Of a DNA stretch of 64,000 bases, positions 44,161 through 53,592 are shown in pieces (the first letter of the stretch is position 1; each line of letters opens with the position of its first letter). Below the pieces are notes generated by a model, which worked only from the letters and a program-made list of their open reading frames with translations, was not told where the DNA came from and searched no databases. This DNA is from Rhizobium aethiopicum (GTDB taxonomy: Bacteria > Pseudomonadota > Alphaproteobacteria > Rhizobiales > Rhizobiaceae): positions 186,001 to 250,000 of the forward strand of contig NZ_FMAJ01000005.1 of the NCBI RefSeq assembly GCF_900094625.1. The letters are read 5' to 3'. The position numbers and the translations under genes were made by a program.

Positions 44161-44182
44161 AAAAACCCCGCCGGAGCGGGGT
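44161..44182 (-). terminator. Rho-independent terminator of the small exported protein gene
   Basis: Stem ACCCCGC / GCGGGGT with a 4-nt loop, followed on the minus strand by a five-base T-run (44165-44161), begins 19 nt after the stop of the gene ending at 44201. Confidence 0.85.
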
Positions 44183-44200
44183 GTTTGCTCAGAAAGCCGT

Positions 44201-44521
44201 TCAGTTGTTATGCGCGGCGCAGGCTTCGTCCATCGGGGTAGCATTGCTCCTGCCGCCCTGCGTCTGGAGATTGTCGGAATTGTTCACCGGATCGGGGCAC
44301 TTGGTTTTGTCCATTTTCATCGTGCCGCCGGTCGTAGAGCCGGTCGTGGTGGTATCAGTAGCCATCGGCTTTTTGGCTTTCATGTCGCCGCTCGCGCCAC
44401 CGCCCTGATCGGCCGCATTCTTGTCGATCGTGGCGCCGGCCGGAGCCGGATTGGACTCGGCGAAGGCTGACGTTGCCATGCCGAGTGCGAGAAGCGAGGC
44501 TGCTACGAGTTTCATACGCAT
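44201..44521 (-). CDS. small exported hypothetical protein (106 aa)
   Basis: From the ATG at 44521 (AGGAGG 8 nt upstream) the protein begins with a Sec signal peptide (MRMKLVAASLLALGMATSAFA), cleaved near AFA/ESN. The mature part is low-complexity: APAGATIDKNAADQGGGASGD, a Thr/Gly run, then KMDKTKCPDPVNNSDN and DEACAAHNN with two cysteines. I do not recognise a family. It has its own terminator and an EcfG-type promoter, so it is probably a periplasmic or secreted general-stress protein outside the two sugar systems around it. Confidence 0.75.
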   Translation of the reverse strand: MRMKLVAASLLALGMATSAFAESNPAPAGATIDKNAADQGGGASGDMKAKKPMATDTTTTGSTTGGTMKMDKTKCPDPVNNSDNLQTQGGRSNATPMDEACAAHNN

Positions 44522-44563
44522 CCTGATATCCTCCTTGGGATGTTGCGGGGTTGGCCCCTCCAC

Positions 44564-44588
44564 AACCTCGCCAGGACGGCATTGTTCC
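44564..44588 (-). promoter_or_regulatory. EcfG-type promoter before small exported protein gene
   Basis: On the minus strand GGAAC (44588-44584) and GTT (44566-44564) are separated by 17 nt, 42 nt before the start at 44521. Confidence 0.78.
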
Positions 44589-44675
44589 GGACCTGCTGAC
44601 GACAAATTTCGCCGCACGCCCGGCACTGATCACGGGTCTGCATGGGAGCAAATATGGACGACGGTCTGGTGCGGG

Positions 44676-45398
44676 CTATTTCGTGTAAAGTGCCCGCGAC
44701 CTTTCGAGATGCTTCAGGAGCGCCATCTCCGATCCATCGACGTCGTTGGCTTCGAGACGATCGACGATTTCGTCGTGTTCGGCGAGGGTGAACTTTTCCT
44801 TGCCGGTCCAGATCAGCATCTCGGTGTGATATTCCTTCAACCAGGCGAGCATGGCCTCGCTGACGGCAACGTAGATCGGGTTGCCCGAGATCTGGGCGAT
44901 GCGGGTGTGGAATTCCATATCGGCATCGATGAACTCTTCGGCCCGCCCGAGGGACATGCGCTGGCGCTCGATAATGTTCCTGAGGTCGGCGATGTCACTT
45001 GCCGAGGCTCGCTGTGCGGCCTCGCGGGCCATGCCGCGCTCGAAGAAGATGCGGGCGCTCTTCAGATGCTCCAGCGAATCCGCCGATTGCGACAGCATGA
45101 TCTTGGCGGTGAGATCGACCTGGCGGAAGATCGATTTTGCCGTCAGCCTCAGCACCTTCGCCCGCTCGCCATGCGAGATGCTGACGAGGCCCTTGTTGGC
45201 CAGCGACTGCATGGCCTCGCGGATCGCAGGCCGGCCGACGCCGAAGCGTTCCATCAGCGCCCGCTCCGAGGGCATTTCATCGCCGGGCTGAAGCTCGCCC
45301 GAGGTGATCATCCGCTCGAGTCGATCAAACACTTCGTCGGAAAGCTTCCGGCGGACGATTTGTTCGATTGGCTGGGTCATGAGATCTCGCTGGCTCAA
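44676..45398 (-). CDS. NanR-like GntR/FCD transcriptional regulator of the apiose island
   Basis: This protein of about 240 residues resembles NanR of the FadR/GntR family: winged helix LPSERALMERFGVGRPAIREAMQSLANKGLVSISHGER (NanR-type 'GRPxxREA' and 'NGERA'), then an FCD domain with D, H and H ligands in DMEFHTRIAQISGNPIYVAVSEAMLAWL. A TTG start at 45398 with a perfect AGGAGG 7 nt upstream looks best; an ATG at 45380 is possible. It is divergent from the RuBisCO-like gene. The shared 13-bp motif at 45491, 49427 and 59241 is the likely operator. The inducer could be D-apiose, D-apionate or a derivative. Confidence 0.87.
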   Translation of the reverse strand: MSQRDLMTQPIEQIVRRKLSDEVFDRLERMITSGELQPGDEMPSERALMERFGVGRPAIREAMQSLANKGLVSISHGERAKVLRLTAKSIFRQVDLTAKIMLSQSADSLEHLKSARIFFERGMAREAAQRASASDIADLRNIIERQRMSLGRAEEFIDADMEFHTRIAQISGNPIYVAVSEAMLAWLKEYHTEMLIWTGKEKFTLAEHDEIVDRLEANDVDGSEMALLKHLERSRALYTK

Positions 45399-45490
45399 AA
45401 TGGTTCCTCCTAACAGTTTTCCGGGCCGAGAACAAAGCTCGCACCAAAAATTTGCACAGCCGAAGATTCCGCTTTTCAAAGATTGGAATA

Positions 45491-45503
45491 CTCATTATAC
45501 CAG
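45491..45503. promoter_or_regulatory. CTCATYATACCAG motif, copy 1 (between regulator and oiaC)
   Basis: CTCATTATACCAG sits in the divergent region between the NanR-like gene and the RuBisCO-like gene. Two more copies, differing only by T/C at position 6, precede the other transcription units of the island. ATACC is the reverse complement of the GGTAT half-site known for NanR. Confidence 0.7.
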
Positions 45504-45557
45504 ATCACGAGTTGACGCCATGACAATCTAGTGGCGAGAGGAGCAACCGTCCGTCTG

Positions 45558-46814
45558 ATGATGATAACACTAACCTACCGCATCGAAACGCCCGGCAGCG
45601 TCGAGGCGATGGCGGACAAGATCGCGAGCGACCAGTCGACCGGAACCTTCGTGCCGGTTCCCGGCGAGACCGAAGAGCTGAAAGCGCGAGTTGCCGCCCG
45701 CGTGCTGGCGGTCCGCCCGCTTGAAGAGGCGGCTCATCCGACCTGGCCCGAGGCCGCACCCGGCACGCGGCTCCACCGCGCCGACGTCGACATCGCCTTC
45801 CCGCTGGAGGCGATCGGCACGGACCTTTCGGCGCTGATGACTATCGCGATCGGCGGCGTCTATTCGATCAAGGGCATGACCGGCATCCGCATCGTCGACA
45901 TGAAGCTGCCGGAGGCTTTCAAAACCGCCCATCCCGGCCCGCAATTCGGCATTGCCGGAAGCCGGCAACTGACCGGTGTCGAGAGCCGCCCGATCATCGG
46001 CACCATCGTCAAGCCAGCGCTTGGGCTGCGTCCACACGAGACGGCGGAACTCGTCGGTGAGCTAATCCAATCCGGCGTCGATTTCATCAAGGACGACGAA
46101 AAGCTGATGAGCCCGACCTATTCGCCGCTCAAGGAGCGCGTCGCCGCGATCATGCCGCGCATTCTCGATCACGAGCAGAAGACCGGCAAGAAGGTCATGT
46201 ATGCCTTCGGCATCTCGCATGCCGATCCGGACGAGATGATGCGCAACCACGATATCGTCGCGGCCGCCGGCGGCAATTGCGCCGTCGTCAACATCAATTC
46301 GATCGGCTTCGGCGGCATGAGCTTCCTGCGCAAGCGCTCCAGTCTGGTGCTGCATGCGCATCGCAACGGCTGGGACGTGCTGACGCGCGATCCGGGCGCT
46401 GGCATGGATTTCAAGGTCTATCAGCAATTCTGGCGGCTGCTCGGCGTCGACCAGTTTCAGATCAACGGCATCAGGGTGAAATATTGGGAGCCGGACGACA
46501 GCTTCGTCTCTTCCTTCAAGGCCGTCAGCGCGCCGCTGTTCGATGACGCCGATCGGCCGCTTCCGGTCGCCGGCTCCGGCCAATGGGGCGGGCAGGCGCC
46601 GGAGACCTATCAGCGCACCGGTCGTACCGTCGATCTTCTCTATCTCTGCGGCGGCGGCATCGTCAGCCACCCCGGCGGCCCGGCGGCCGGCGTTCGCGCC
46701 GTGCAGCAGGCCTGGCAGGCGGCGGTCGCCGACATACCGCTTGAGACTTACGCCAAAGATCATCCGGAACTTGCCGCCTCGATCGCAAAATTCAGCGACG
46801 GTAAGGGCGCGTGA
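45558..46814 (+). CDS. oiaC: RuBisCO-like protein, probable 3-oxo-isoapionate-4-phosphate decarboxylase
   Basis: This protein of about 418 residues has the RuBisCO large-subunit fold: GTIVKPALGL (first catalytic Lys), DFIKDDEKL (carbamylated Lys plus Asp/Glu metal ligands), VLHAHRNGW (His), and GSGQWGGQAPETY / YLCGGGIVSHPGG phosphate-binding loops. Form I RuBisCO residues such as the loop-6 Lys motif are replaced, so it is not a CO2-fixing enzyme. In D-apionate catabolism such proteins decarboxylate (OiaC) or transcarboxylate/hydrolyse (OiaX) 3-oxo-isoapionate-4-phosphate. The downstream TPI-like and RpiB-like isomerases indicate decarboxylation to L-erythrulose-1-phosphate. The start is uncertain: ATG 45558, or GTG 45531. 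Confidence 0.82.
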   Translation: MMITLTYRIETPGSVEAMADKIASDQSTGTFVPVPGETEELKARVAARVLAVRPLEEAAHPTWPEAAPGTRLHRADVDIAFPLEAIGTDLSALMTIAIGGVYSIKGMTGIRIVDMKLPEAFKTAHPGPQFGIAGSRQLTGVESRPIIGTIVKPALGLRPHETAELVGELIQSGVDFIKDDEKLMSPTYSPLKERVAAIMPRILDHEQKTGKKVMYAFGISHADPDEMMRNHDIVAAAGGNCAVVNINSIGFGGMSFLRKRSSLVLHAHRNGWDVLTRDPGAGMDFKVYQQFWRLLGVDQFQINGIRVKYWEPDDSFVSSFKAVSAPLFDDADRPLPVAGSGQWGGQAPETYQRTGRTVDLLYLCGGGIVSHPGGPAAGVRAVQQAWQAAVADIPLETYAKDHPELAASIAKFSDGKGA

Positions 46815-48157
46815 CCGTCATGAGTGACTTTCTCGTCAGCTATTACGGCGATGATTTTACCGGTTCGACAGACGTCATGGAGGCACTGGCCTCGAACGGC
46901 GTCGAGACCGCACTCTTCCTCGGCCTTCCGACGCCGGAATTGCTCGCCCGTTTCAAGCATTGCCGCGCGATCGGCATCGCCGGAACGAGCCGCAGCGAAA
47001 CGCCGGCATGGATGGAGCTGCATCTGGTGCCCGCCTTCGACTGGCTGCGCTCGCTCGGAGCGGCCGTCTGCCATTACAAAGTCTGCTCGACCTTCGATTC
47101 CAGCCCCGGCATCGGCAATATCGGCAAGGCGATCGAAATCGGCGGCAAGATCTTCGGGCAAGCGATCGTGCCCGTCATCGTCGGCGCGCCGCAGCTGAAG
47201 CGCTACACGGCTTTCGGCAATCTCTTCGCCGCCTATCAGGGCCGAGTCTACCGCATCGACCGCCATCCGGTGATGAGCCGCCATCCCGTTACGCCGATGG
47301 ACGAGGCGGATCTTGCTGTGCATTTGTCGAAACAGACCTCGCTCCCCGTTCTCCTCGCCGATCTCGTTTCGATCACGGCTGGAGACGCCGATCTGCGCAT
47401 CGACGCGCTGGCGTCGAGCCCGGAAGGCATCCTGCTCATCGACGTCGATTCCGAGGCGACGCAGGCCGCCGCTGGCCGGCAGCTCCTGCGGGTGGCCGGT
47501 CGCTCCGGCAGCTTCGTCGCCGGTTCGTCGGGGATAGAATATGCCCTGCTCGACGCCTGGCGGCGGATCGGCGTCATCGGCGAAAGCAGCACCGAGTTTC
47601 CCGATCCGGGCCCTGTCGACCGTCTCGCCGTCGTCTCGGGCAGCGTCTCGCCGACAACCGAGCGGCAGATCCGCGCCGCCGTCGAGAACGGCTTCGAGGC
47701 CATTGCGCTGGATCCGCTGGCGCTGGTTTCGGAGACCGGCGAAAGCGCAGTGGGGGCGGCGGTGCAGGTCGGCCTCGGCAAGCTCAGGGAGGGCAGGAGC
47801 GTCATTTTCTATACCGCGCTCGGTCCATCCGCCGACCGCGGCGCCGATATCGACAGGCTGCCGGGTGCGCGTCATCGCCTCGGCAATGCGCTCGGCACGA
47901 TCCTGCGCAGGCTGATCGAAGCGGAGGGGCTTTCGCGCGCGATCGTCGCCGGCGGCGACACCTCAAGCCACGCGCTGCGGCAATTGAAAATCGACGCGCT
48001 GACGACGTTGCTGCCGCTTCCCCAGACGCCGGGGTCGCCGCTTTGCCTCGCCCATGGTGACCATCCCGCGACGAACGGCTTGCAGATCGCGCTCAAGGGC
48101 GGCCAGGTCGGCACCGACGGCTATTTCACGCAGATCCGCGACGGAAGGAAGAATTGA
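46811..48157 (+). CDS. oiaK: four-carbon acid sugar kinase family (DUF1537), 3-oxo-isoapionate kinase
   Basis: This 448-residue kinase has the DUF1537 N-terminal substrate domain (YYGDDFTGSTDVMEAL, KVCSTFDSSPGIGNIG) and the C-terminal nucleotide domain (VVSGSVSPTTERQI, AGGDTSSHALRQL). The family phosphorylates acid sugars; next to an OiaC-like RuBisCO homologue the substrate should be 3-oxo-isoapionate, giving its 4-phosphate. Its GTG start overlaps the preceding stop (GTGA); an ATG at 46820 is an alternative. It overlaps the TPI-like gene by one base. Confidence 0.87.
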   Translation: MTVMSDFLVSYYGDDFTGSTDVMEALASNGVETALFLGLPTPELLARFKHCRAIGIAGTSRSETPAWMELHLVPAFDWLRSLGAAVCHYKVCSTFDSSPGIGNIGKAIEIGGKIFGQAIVPVIVGAPQLKRYTAFGNLFAAYQGRVYRIDRHPVMSRHPVTPMDEADLAVHLSKQTSLPVLLADLVSITAGDADLRIDALASSPEGILLIDVDSEATQAAAGRQLLRVAGRSGSFVAGSSGIEYALLDAWRRIGVIGESSTEFPDPGPVDRLAVVSGSVSPTTERQIRAAVENGFEAIALDPLALVSETGESAVGAAVQVGLGKLREGRSVIFYTALGPSADRGADIDRLPGARHRLGNALGTILRRLIEAEGLSRAIVAGGDTSSHALRQLKIDALTTLLPLPQTPGSPLCLAHGDHPATNGLQIALKGGQVGTDGYFTQIRDGRKN

Positions 48158-48956
48158 TGGTCGTCTGGGTCGGCACCAGCTTCAAGATGAACAAGACGCT
48201 GGAGGAAGCGCTCGCCTTCGCGCCCCGCCTCGCCGATGCGGATCGCGGCCGCGATACCCGCGTGCAGCGCTTCGTCATTCCCTCCTTCACAACGGTGCGG
48301 GAGGTCAAGCGCGTGCTTGATGAAACCTCGGTGAAAGTCGGCGCTCAGAACATGCATTGGGAGGATGCCGGCGCCTGGACCGGCGAAGTTTCTCCCGCGA
48401 TGCTGAAGGATTGCCGGCTCGATCTCGTCGAGCTTGGCCATTCCGAACGACGCGAACATTTCAGCGAGACCGACGAAACCGTGGGCCTCAAGGTCTCGGC
48501 TGCGATCCGCCATGGGCTGACACCGCTTATCTGCATCGGCGAAACCTTGCAGGAGCGCCAGGAGGGCCAGGCCGATAGCGTGCTGCGGCGGCAGGTCGAG
48601 GCGGCCCTGGCGTCGACACCGAGGCCGGCAAGGCTCCGGTCCTGCTTGCCTACGAGCCCGTCTGGGCAATCGGCGTCAACGGTATTCCGGCGACAGCCGA
48701 TTACGCCTCCGAGCGGCACGGCAGGATTGCCGAGGTGGCGAAGGCCGTTCTCGGCCGCCCGGTGCCTGTTCTCTACGGCGGCAGCGTCAATCCCGACAAT
48801 TGCGAGGAACTGATCGCGCAGCCTGATATCGACGGGCTGTTCATCGGCCGCTCCGCCTGGTCCGTCGAAGGCTATCTCGACATCCTCGGCCGCGTCAGCG
48901 CGGCTATCGACCGCTTATCTCCATGCCAGACGGCGAGTGAAAGGAAAATGCCATGA
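48157..48956 (+). pseudogene. lerI: triosephosphate isomerase-like L-erythrulose-1-phosphate isomerase, frameshifted
   Basis: The first part (VVWVGTSFKMNKTLEEAL, catalytic Lys; VELGHSERREHF, catalytic His) is a normal TPI up to VEAALA near 48610. A net loss of one base then moves the frame. The other frame continues VDTEAGKAPVLLAYEPVWAIG (catalytic Glu) through VPVLYGGSVNPDNCEELI to a normal end overlapping the rpiB-like ATG. All catalytic residues exist but are split between frames. In this pathway the enzyme would convert L-erythrulose-1-phosphate to D-erythrulose-4-phosphate. A sequencing error, or replacement by the housekeeping TPI, could explain an otherwise intact operon. Confidence 0.8.
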
Positions 48957-49399
48957 AGATCGCAATTGGCGCCGACAGTGCCGGCAAGCCGCTCCTGGAT
49001 GTCATCGCCGCCCATCTCGCCGGCAAGGCGGACCTCGAAGTTCATGATCTCAGCCAATCCGGCTTCTATGCCGATCTTTCCCACCGCTTGGCGCAAACGA
49101 TCGTCGATGGCGAACATGAGCGCGGCATCCTCTTCTGCGGCACCGGCATCGGCGTGTGCATTTCCGCGAACAAGGTGCCGGGCATCCGCGCCGCGCTGAC
49201 CCACGACACCTATTCCGCCGAGCGCGCGGTCAAATCGAACAACGCCCAGATCATTACGATGGGCGCGCGCGTCATCGGCCCGGAGCTGGCGAAGTCGATC
49301 GTCGACGCCTGGCTCGCCTCGGAATTCGACCCCGCCGGCCCTTCCGCCGGCAACGTCCAAGCGATCGACCGGCTCGATGCGGAAAAACATGGGTCTTAA
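48953..49399 (+). CDS. derI: RpiB-like D-erythrulose-4-phosphate isomerase
   Basis: This 148-residue protein is of the RpiB/LacAB isomerase family: [12 protein letters not shown] at the start, the active-site cysteine in [16 protein letters not shown], and [15 protein letters not shown]. The Asp/His pattern at the N-terminus is altered from true ribose-5-phosphate isomerase (HD replaced by DS), as in tetrulose-phosphate isomerases. It would make D-erythrose-4-phosphate, which enters the pentose phosphate pathway. Its ATG overlaps the TPI-like stop by 4 bp. A 78-bp gap with motif copy 2 follows. Confidence 0.85.
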   Translation: MKIAIGADSAGKPLLDVIAAHLAGKADLEVHDLSQSGFYADLSHRLAQTIVDGEHERGILFCGTGIGVCISANKVPGIRAALTHDTYSAERAVKSNNAQIITMGARVIGPELAKSIVDAWLASEFDPAGPSAGNVQAIDRLDAEKHGS

Positions 49400-49426
49400 T
49401 TGCGTAATCAGTGATATGGTGATTGA

Positions 49427-49439
49427 CTCATCATACCAG
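49427..49439. promoter_or_regulatory. CTCATYATACCAG motif, copy 2 (before apnO)
   Basis: CTCATCATACCAG lies 38 bp before the apnO start and is followed by TATATGATCATAT, an AT-rich inverted repeat that may contain a promoter. It suggests an internal, regulated promoter within the gene cluster. Confidence 0.7.
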
Positions 49440-49477
49440 TATATGATCATATCGAGAACTGAAAAGGTGAGGAAAAC

Positions 49478-50305
49478 ATGACCAAGATTGCTCTCTTCGG
49501 GGCCGGCGGCAAAATGGGATACCGGCTTGCCAAAAACCTCAAAGGCTCGCGCTTCGATGTGCGCCATGTCGAGGTGAGCGACGCCGGCAAGGCCCGTTTG
49601 AAGAACGATCTTGGCCTCGATTGCGTGCCGGTCGATGCCGCTCTCGACGGCGCGGACGTCGTCATTCTCGCCGTGCCGGATACGGCGATCGGCAAGGTCG
49701 CGGCGGGCATCGTCGACAAGCTTGCGACCGGCACCATGGTGGTGGCGCTCGACGCTGCGGCACCCTTTGCCGGCCACCTGCCGAAGCGTAACGACCTCAC
49801 CTATTTCGTCACCCATCCCTGCCATCCGCCGATCTTCAACGACGAGACCGACATGCAAGCCAAGAAGGATCATTTCGGCGGCCTCTTCGCCAAGCAGCAC
49901 ATCGTCTCGGCGCTGATGCAGGGCCCGGAAAGCGCTTATGCGCTCGGCGAGGAGATTGCGAAGATCATCTGGGCGCCGGTGATGCGCTCGCACCGCGTCA
50001 CGGTCGACCAACTCGCCATGCTGGAGCCCGGCCTTTCTGAAACCGTCTGCGCGTCACTGCTCGTCATCATGCGCCAGGCGATGGACGAATGCGTGGCGCG
50101 CGGCGTGCCGGAACAGGCGGCCCGCGACTTCCTGCTCGGCCATATGAACGTGCTTGGAGCTGTCATCTTCAAGGAAGTCGACGGCGTGTTCTCGGATGCC
50201 TGCAACAAGGCGATCGAGTTCGGCATCCCCGCGCTGATGCGCGACGACTGGAAGAAAGTATTCGAACCGCAGGAGATCGCCGAAAGCATCCGGCGCATCA
50301 CCTGA
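49478..50305 (+). CDS. apnO: D-apionate oxidoisomerase
   Basis: This 275-residue NAD-binding protein has an N-terminal Rossmann motif (ALFGAGGKMGYRLAKNL), the loop VTHPCHPPIFNDE and a C-terminal phosphogluconate-dehydrogenase-like helical domain (MLEPGLSETVCASLLVIMRQAMDECVARGV). This combination matches ApnO, which converts D-apionate into 3-oxo-isoapionate by oxidation and rearrangement. It joins the apiose half of the island (ApsD, ApnL) with the OiaK/OiaC half. AGGTGAGG precedes the ATG. It starts the second transcription unit. Confidence 0.87.
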   Translation: MTKIALFGAGGKMGYRLAKNLKGSRFDVRHVEVSDAGKARLKNDLGLDCVPVDAALDGADVVILAVPDTAIGKVAAGIVDKLATGTMVVALDAAAPFAGHLPKRNDLTYFVTHPCHPPIFNDETDMQAKKDHFGGLFAKQHIVSALMQGPESAYALGEEIAKIIWAPVMRSHRVTVDQLAMLEPGLSETVCASLLVIMRQAMDECVARGVPEQAARDFLLGHMNVLGAVIFKEVDGVFSDACNKAIEFGIPALMRDDWKKVFEPQEIAESIRRIT

Positions 50306-50313
50306 ACCGGCCC

Positions 50314-51326
<1,013 letters not shown>

Positions 51327-51339
51327 TCAGCCGCGATTG

Positions 51340-51368
51340 GCAGAGGGTGCGTGGACCGCGCCCTCTGC
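51340..51368 (+). terminator. intercistronic stem-loop after the binding-protein gene
   Basis: GCAGAGGG (51340-51347) and CCCTCTGC (51361-51368) form an 8-bp stem, followed by AATCTGTTTT. It is a weak terminator or stabiliser 13 nt after the stop. Confidence 0.6.
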
Positions 51369-51400
51369 AATCTGTTTTGCAAGACGCCGAGGTTCACCGG

Positions 51401-52045
51401 ATGTTGAGAATGAAGGGCGCTCTGCTTGCTGCCGTCGTGGCGGCGGCTTTGCCCGGCTGCAAGATCATCAAGACTCCGACCGCGGAGGAGAAGGCGGCGG
51501 CAGCGGCCAAGACCGCCTTTGACCCGAATGCGAAGGTCGAGGCGATCTGGCAGCCTCAGGTCGTTCCCTATTTCGAAAAGCGCGCCGGCGAGCTGAAGGA
51601 CGTCATGCCGCTCGTGGCCACGAGCCCCGATGCCGCGGGCGAGAAATACGGCAATCCCGGCAAGCAGAGCAGCTCGCCCTGGACCTATGCGGTGAAGATC
51701 ACCGGCAAGGTCGTCGCAGCCGACACGGCCTCGCGTGCGGCGACACTCGACGTCGACGCGGACGGCGACGGCAAGGCGGACGCGAAAGTGCAGATCGGGC
51801 CGGCGCTGCGGGGCACGGCCCTGCGCGACACGCTCGACTTCGTCAATTTCAACGAGTTCAAGAACCAGATCGAATGGGCGCAGTTCGGCAAGGCGTTCAA
51901 CGAGAAGGCCAATACCGCTTTTCTCTCCGCCGTTCCGCGCGACGGCCTTGTCGGCAAGACGGTAACGGTGATCGGCGCCTTTCCGCTGCCGAAAAGCGGC
52001 GAGCTTCCGCTCGTGACGCCTTCGGAATTGAAGGTGGCGTCATGA
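51401..52045 (+). CDS. DUF2291 family lipoprotein
   Basis: This 214-residue protein starts with a lipoprotein signal (MLRMKGALLAAVVAAALPGC, lipobox LPGC), followed by a DUF2291 domain (TAFDPNAKVEAIWQPQVVPYFEKRAGELKDVMPLV, with later SSSPWTYAVKITGKVV). DUF2291 genes recur inside ribose-type ABC operons in rhizobia, between the binding protein and the ATPase; the role is unknown but is probably linked to transport at the inner-membrane face. The ATG at 51401 fits the lipobox; a longer frame starts with GTG at 51347. Confidence 0.87.
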   Translation: MLRMKGALLAAVVAAALPGCKIIKTPTAEEKAAAAAKTAFDPNAKVEAIWQPQVVPYFEKRAGELKDVMPLVATSPDAAGEKYGNPGKQSSSPWTYAVKITGKVVAADTASRAATLDVDADGDGKADAKVQIGPALRGTALRDTLDFVNFNEFKNQIEWAQFGKAFNEKANTAFLSAVPRDGLVGKTVTVIGAFPLPKSGELPLVTPSELKVAS

Positions 52046-53592
52046 CGGCAGCAGAGATACACGAGGACGATGTCATCCTGCGCCTCGACGACGTGTCGAA
52101 GGTCTATTCCGGCATCGTCGCCGTCAAGCGCGCCAATCTGGAGCTGCGCCGCGGCGCGGTGAACGTGCTCGTCGGCGAAAACGGCGCTGGCAAATCGACG
52201 CTGATGAAGATCATCGCCGGCGTCGAGCGCCCGACGCTCGGCCGCATCATCCTGGATGGCGAGCCCGTCTCCTTCGACAGCCCGGCCCAGGCGCAAGCGC
52301 ACGGCATCGGCATGATCTTCCAGGAACTCAATCTCTTCGCCAACATGTCGGTCGCCGAAAACATCTTCGCAAGGCGCGAGATCACTCGCGGCCTGCTCGG
52401 CATCGACCACAAGGCGCAGGTCGAGAAGGCCAACGAATTTCTACGCCGTCTCGACGCCGGCATCGAGGCCGATGCGATGGTCGAGGACCTTCCGATCGGC
52501 CAGCAGCAGCTCGTGGAGATCGCCAAGGCGATGTCGCTGAATGCCCGCATCCTGATCATGGACGAGCCGACATCGGCGCTCTCGGCGGCCGAAGTCGAGA
52601 TCCTGTTCAAGGTGATCGCCGAGCTGAAGGCCCAGGGCGTGGCGATCGTCTATATCTCGCACCGGCTGGAAGAGCTGATGCGAATCGGCGATTACATCAC
52701 CGTGCTGCGCGATGGCCAGGTCACCGGCCATGCCATGGTGCGCGACATCGACACGCGCTGGATCGTCCGCTCGATGATCGGCTCGGATGCCAAGGATTTT
52801 GCGAAATCCGTCACCCATTCCGTCGGTGAGGAGGTCTTTCGCGCTGAAAATATCAGCCTTCCCAGGCCGACCGGTGGGCTTGCGGTCAACGATGTCTCGC
52901 TGTCGGTCAGGGCGGGCGAGATCCTCGGCATCTACGGCCTGATGGGTGCAGGGCGCAGCGAATTCTTCGAATGTGTGATCGGCCGCCATACGCACTCGAC
53001 CGGCAAGGTCTTCATCGACGGCAAGGAAGTGCGCGCCCGCGATACGACGCGGCGCATCCGTCGCGGCCTCGCCCTCATTCCGGAAGACCGGCAGCGCGAA
53101 GGCCTGGTGCAGGTGCTCTCCATCGCTTCCAACCTGACGCTTGCGAGCCTTTCGCGGTTCACCCGGCTCTTTCATATCGACAGCGGCGCGGAGAAGAACG
53201 CCATCCAGGAAGCGATCCGTGATCTCTCGATCAAGGCACCGAACCCGGATTTCGAGGTCACCTCGATGTCCGGCGGCAATCAGCAGAAGGTCGTCATCGG
53301 TAAGGCGCTGATGACCAATCCGAAGGTGCTGCTGATGGACGAGCCGAGCCGCGGCATCGATGTCGGCGCCAAGGCCGACGTCTTCCGCACCATGCGCCGG
53401 CTGGCGGCAAACGGGCTCGCCATTCTGTTTTCGACTTCCGACCTCGAGGAGGTCATGGCGCTTTCCGACCGCATCGCGGTCTTGAGCAACGGCCAGCTCG
53501 TCGCCGTATTCGACAGGGACGAGGCGACGGAAGACGCCATTATCGCGGCTTCGGCCAAGGGACACGGACATCAAGGGAAACTCGCGTCATGA
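52042..53592 (+). CDS. sugar ABC transporter ATP-binding protein, RbsA type
   Basis: This 516-residue protein contains two fused ATPase domains. The first has GENGAGKSTLMKI (Walker A), PIGQQQLVEIAKAM (signature variant) and LIMDEPTSALS. The second has a degenerate Walker A (GLMGAGRSEF), SGGNQQKVVIGKAL and LLMDEPSRGIDVGAK. This is the RbsA/CUT2 form. Its ATG overlaps the stop of the DUF2291 gene (ATGA). It energises the importer formed with the permease at 53589. Confidence 0.95.
   Translation: MTAAEIHEDDVILRLDDVSKVYSGIVAVKRANLELRRGAVNVLVGENGAGKSTLMKIIAGVERPTLGRIILDGEPVSFDSPAQAQAHGIGMIFQELNLFANMSVAENIFARREITRGLLGIDHKAQVEKANEFLRRLDAGIEADAMVEDLPIGQQQLVEIAKAMSLNARILIMDEPTSALSAAEVEILFKVIAELKAQGVAIVYISHRLEELMRIGDYITVLRDGQVTGHAMVRDIDTRWIVRSMIGSDAKDFAKSVTHSVGEEVFRAENISLPRPTGGLAVNDVSLSVRAGEILGIYGLMGAGRSEFFECVIGRHTHSTGKVFIDGKEVRARDTTRRIRRGLALIPEDRQREGLVQVLSIASNLTLASLSRFTRLFHIDSGAEKNAIQEAIRDLSIKAPNPDFEVTSMSGGNQQKVVIGKALMTNPKVLLMDEPSRGIDVGAKADVFRTMRRLAANGLAILFSTSDLEEVMALSDRIAVLSNGQLVAVFDRDEATEDAIIAASAKGHGHQGKLAS

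Noticed and set aside
45558..46814. True RuBisCO or MtnW-type enolase function for the RuBisCO-like protein
   Set aside because: No phosphoribulokinase or methionine-salvage genes are present and form I active-site loops are changed; context fits apionate catabolism.
46811..48157. OtnK (tetronate kinase) as the function of the DUF1537 kinase
   Set aside because: Neighbouring OiaC-like, ApnO, ApsD and ApnL genes point to 3-oxo-isoapionate; there is no OtnC or OtnI gene nearby.
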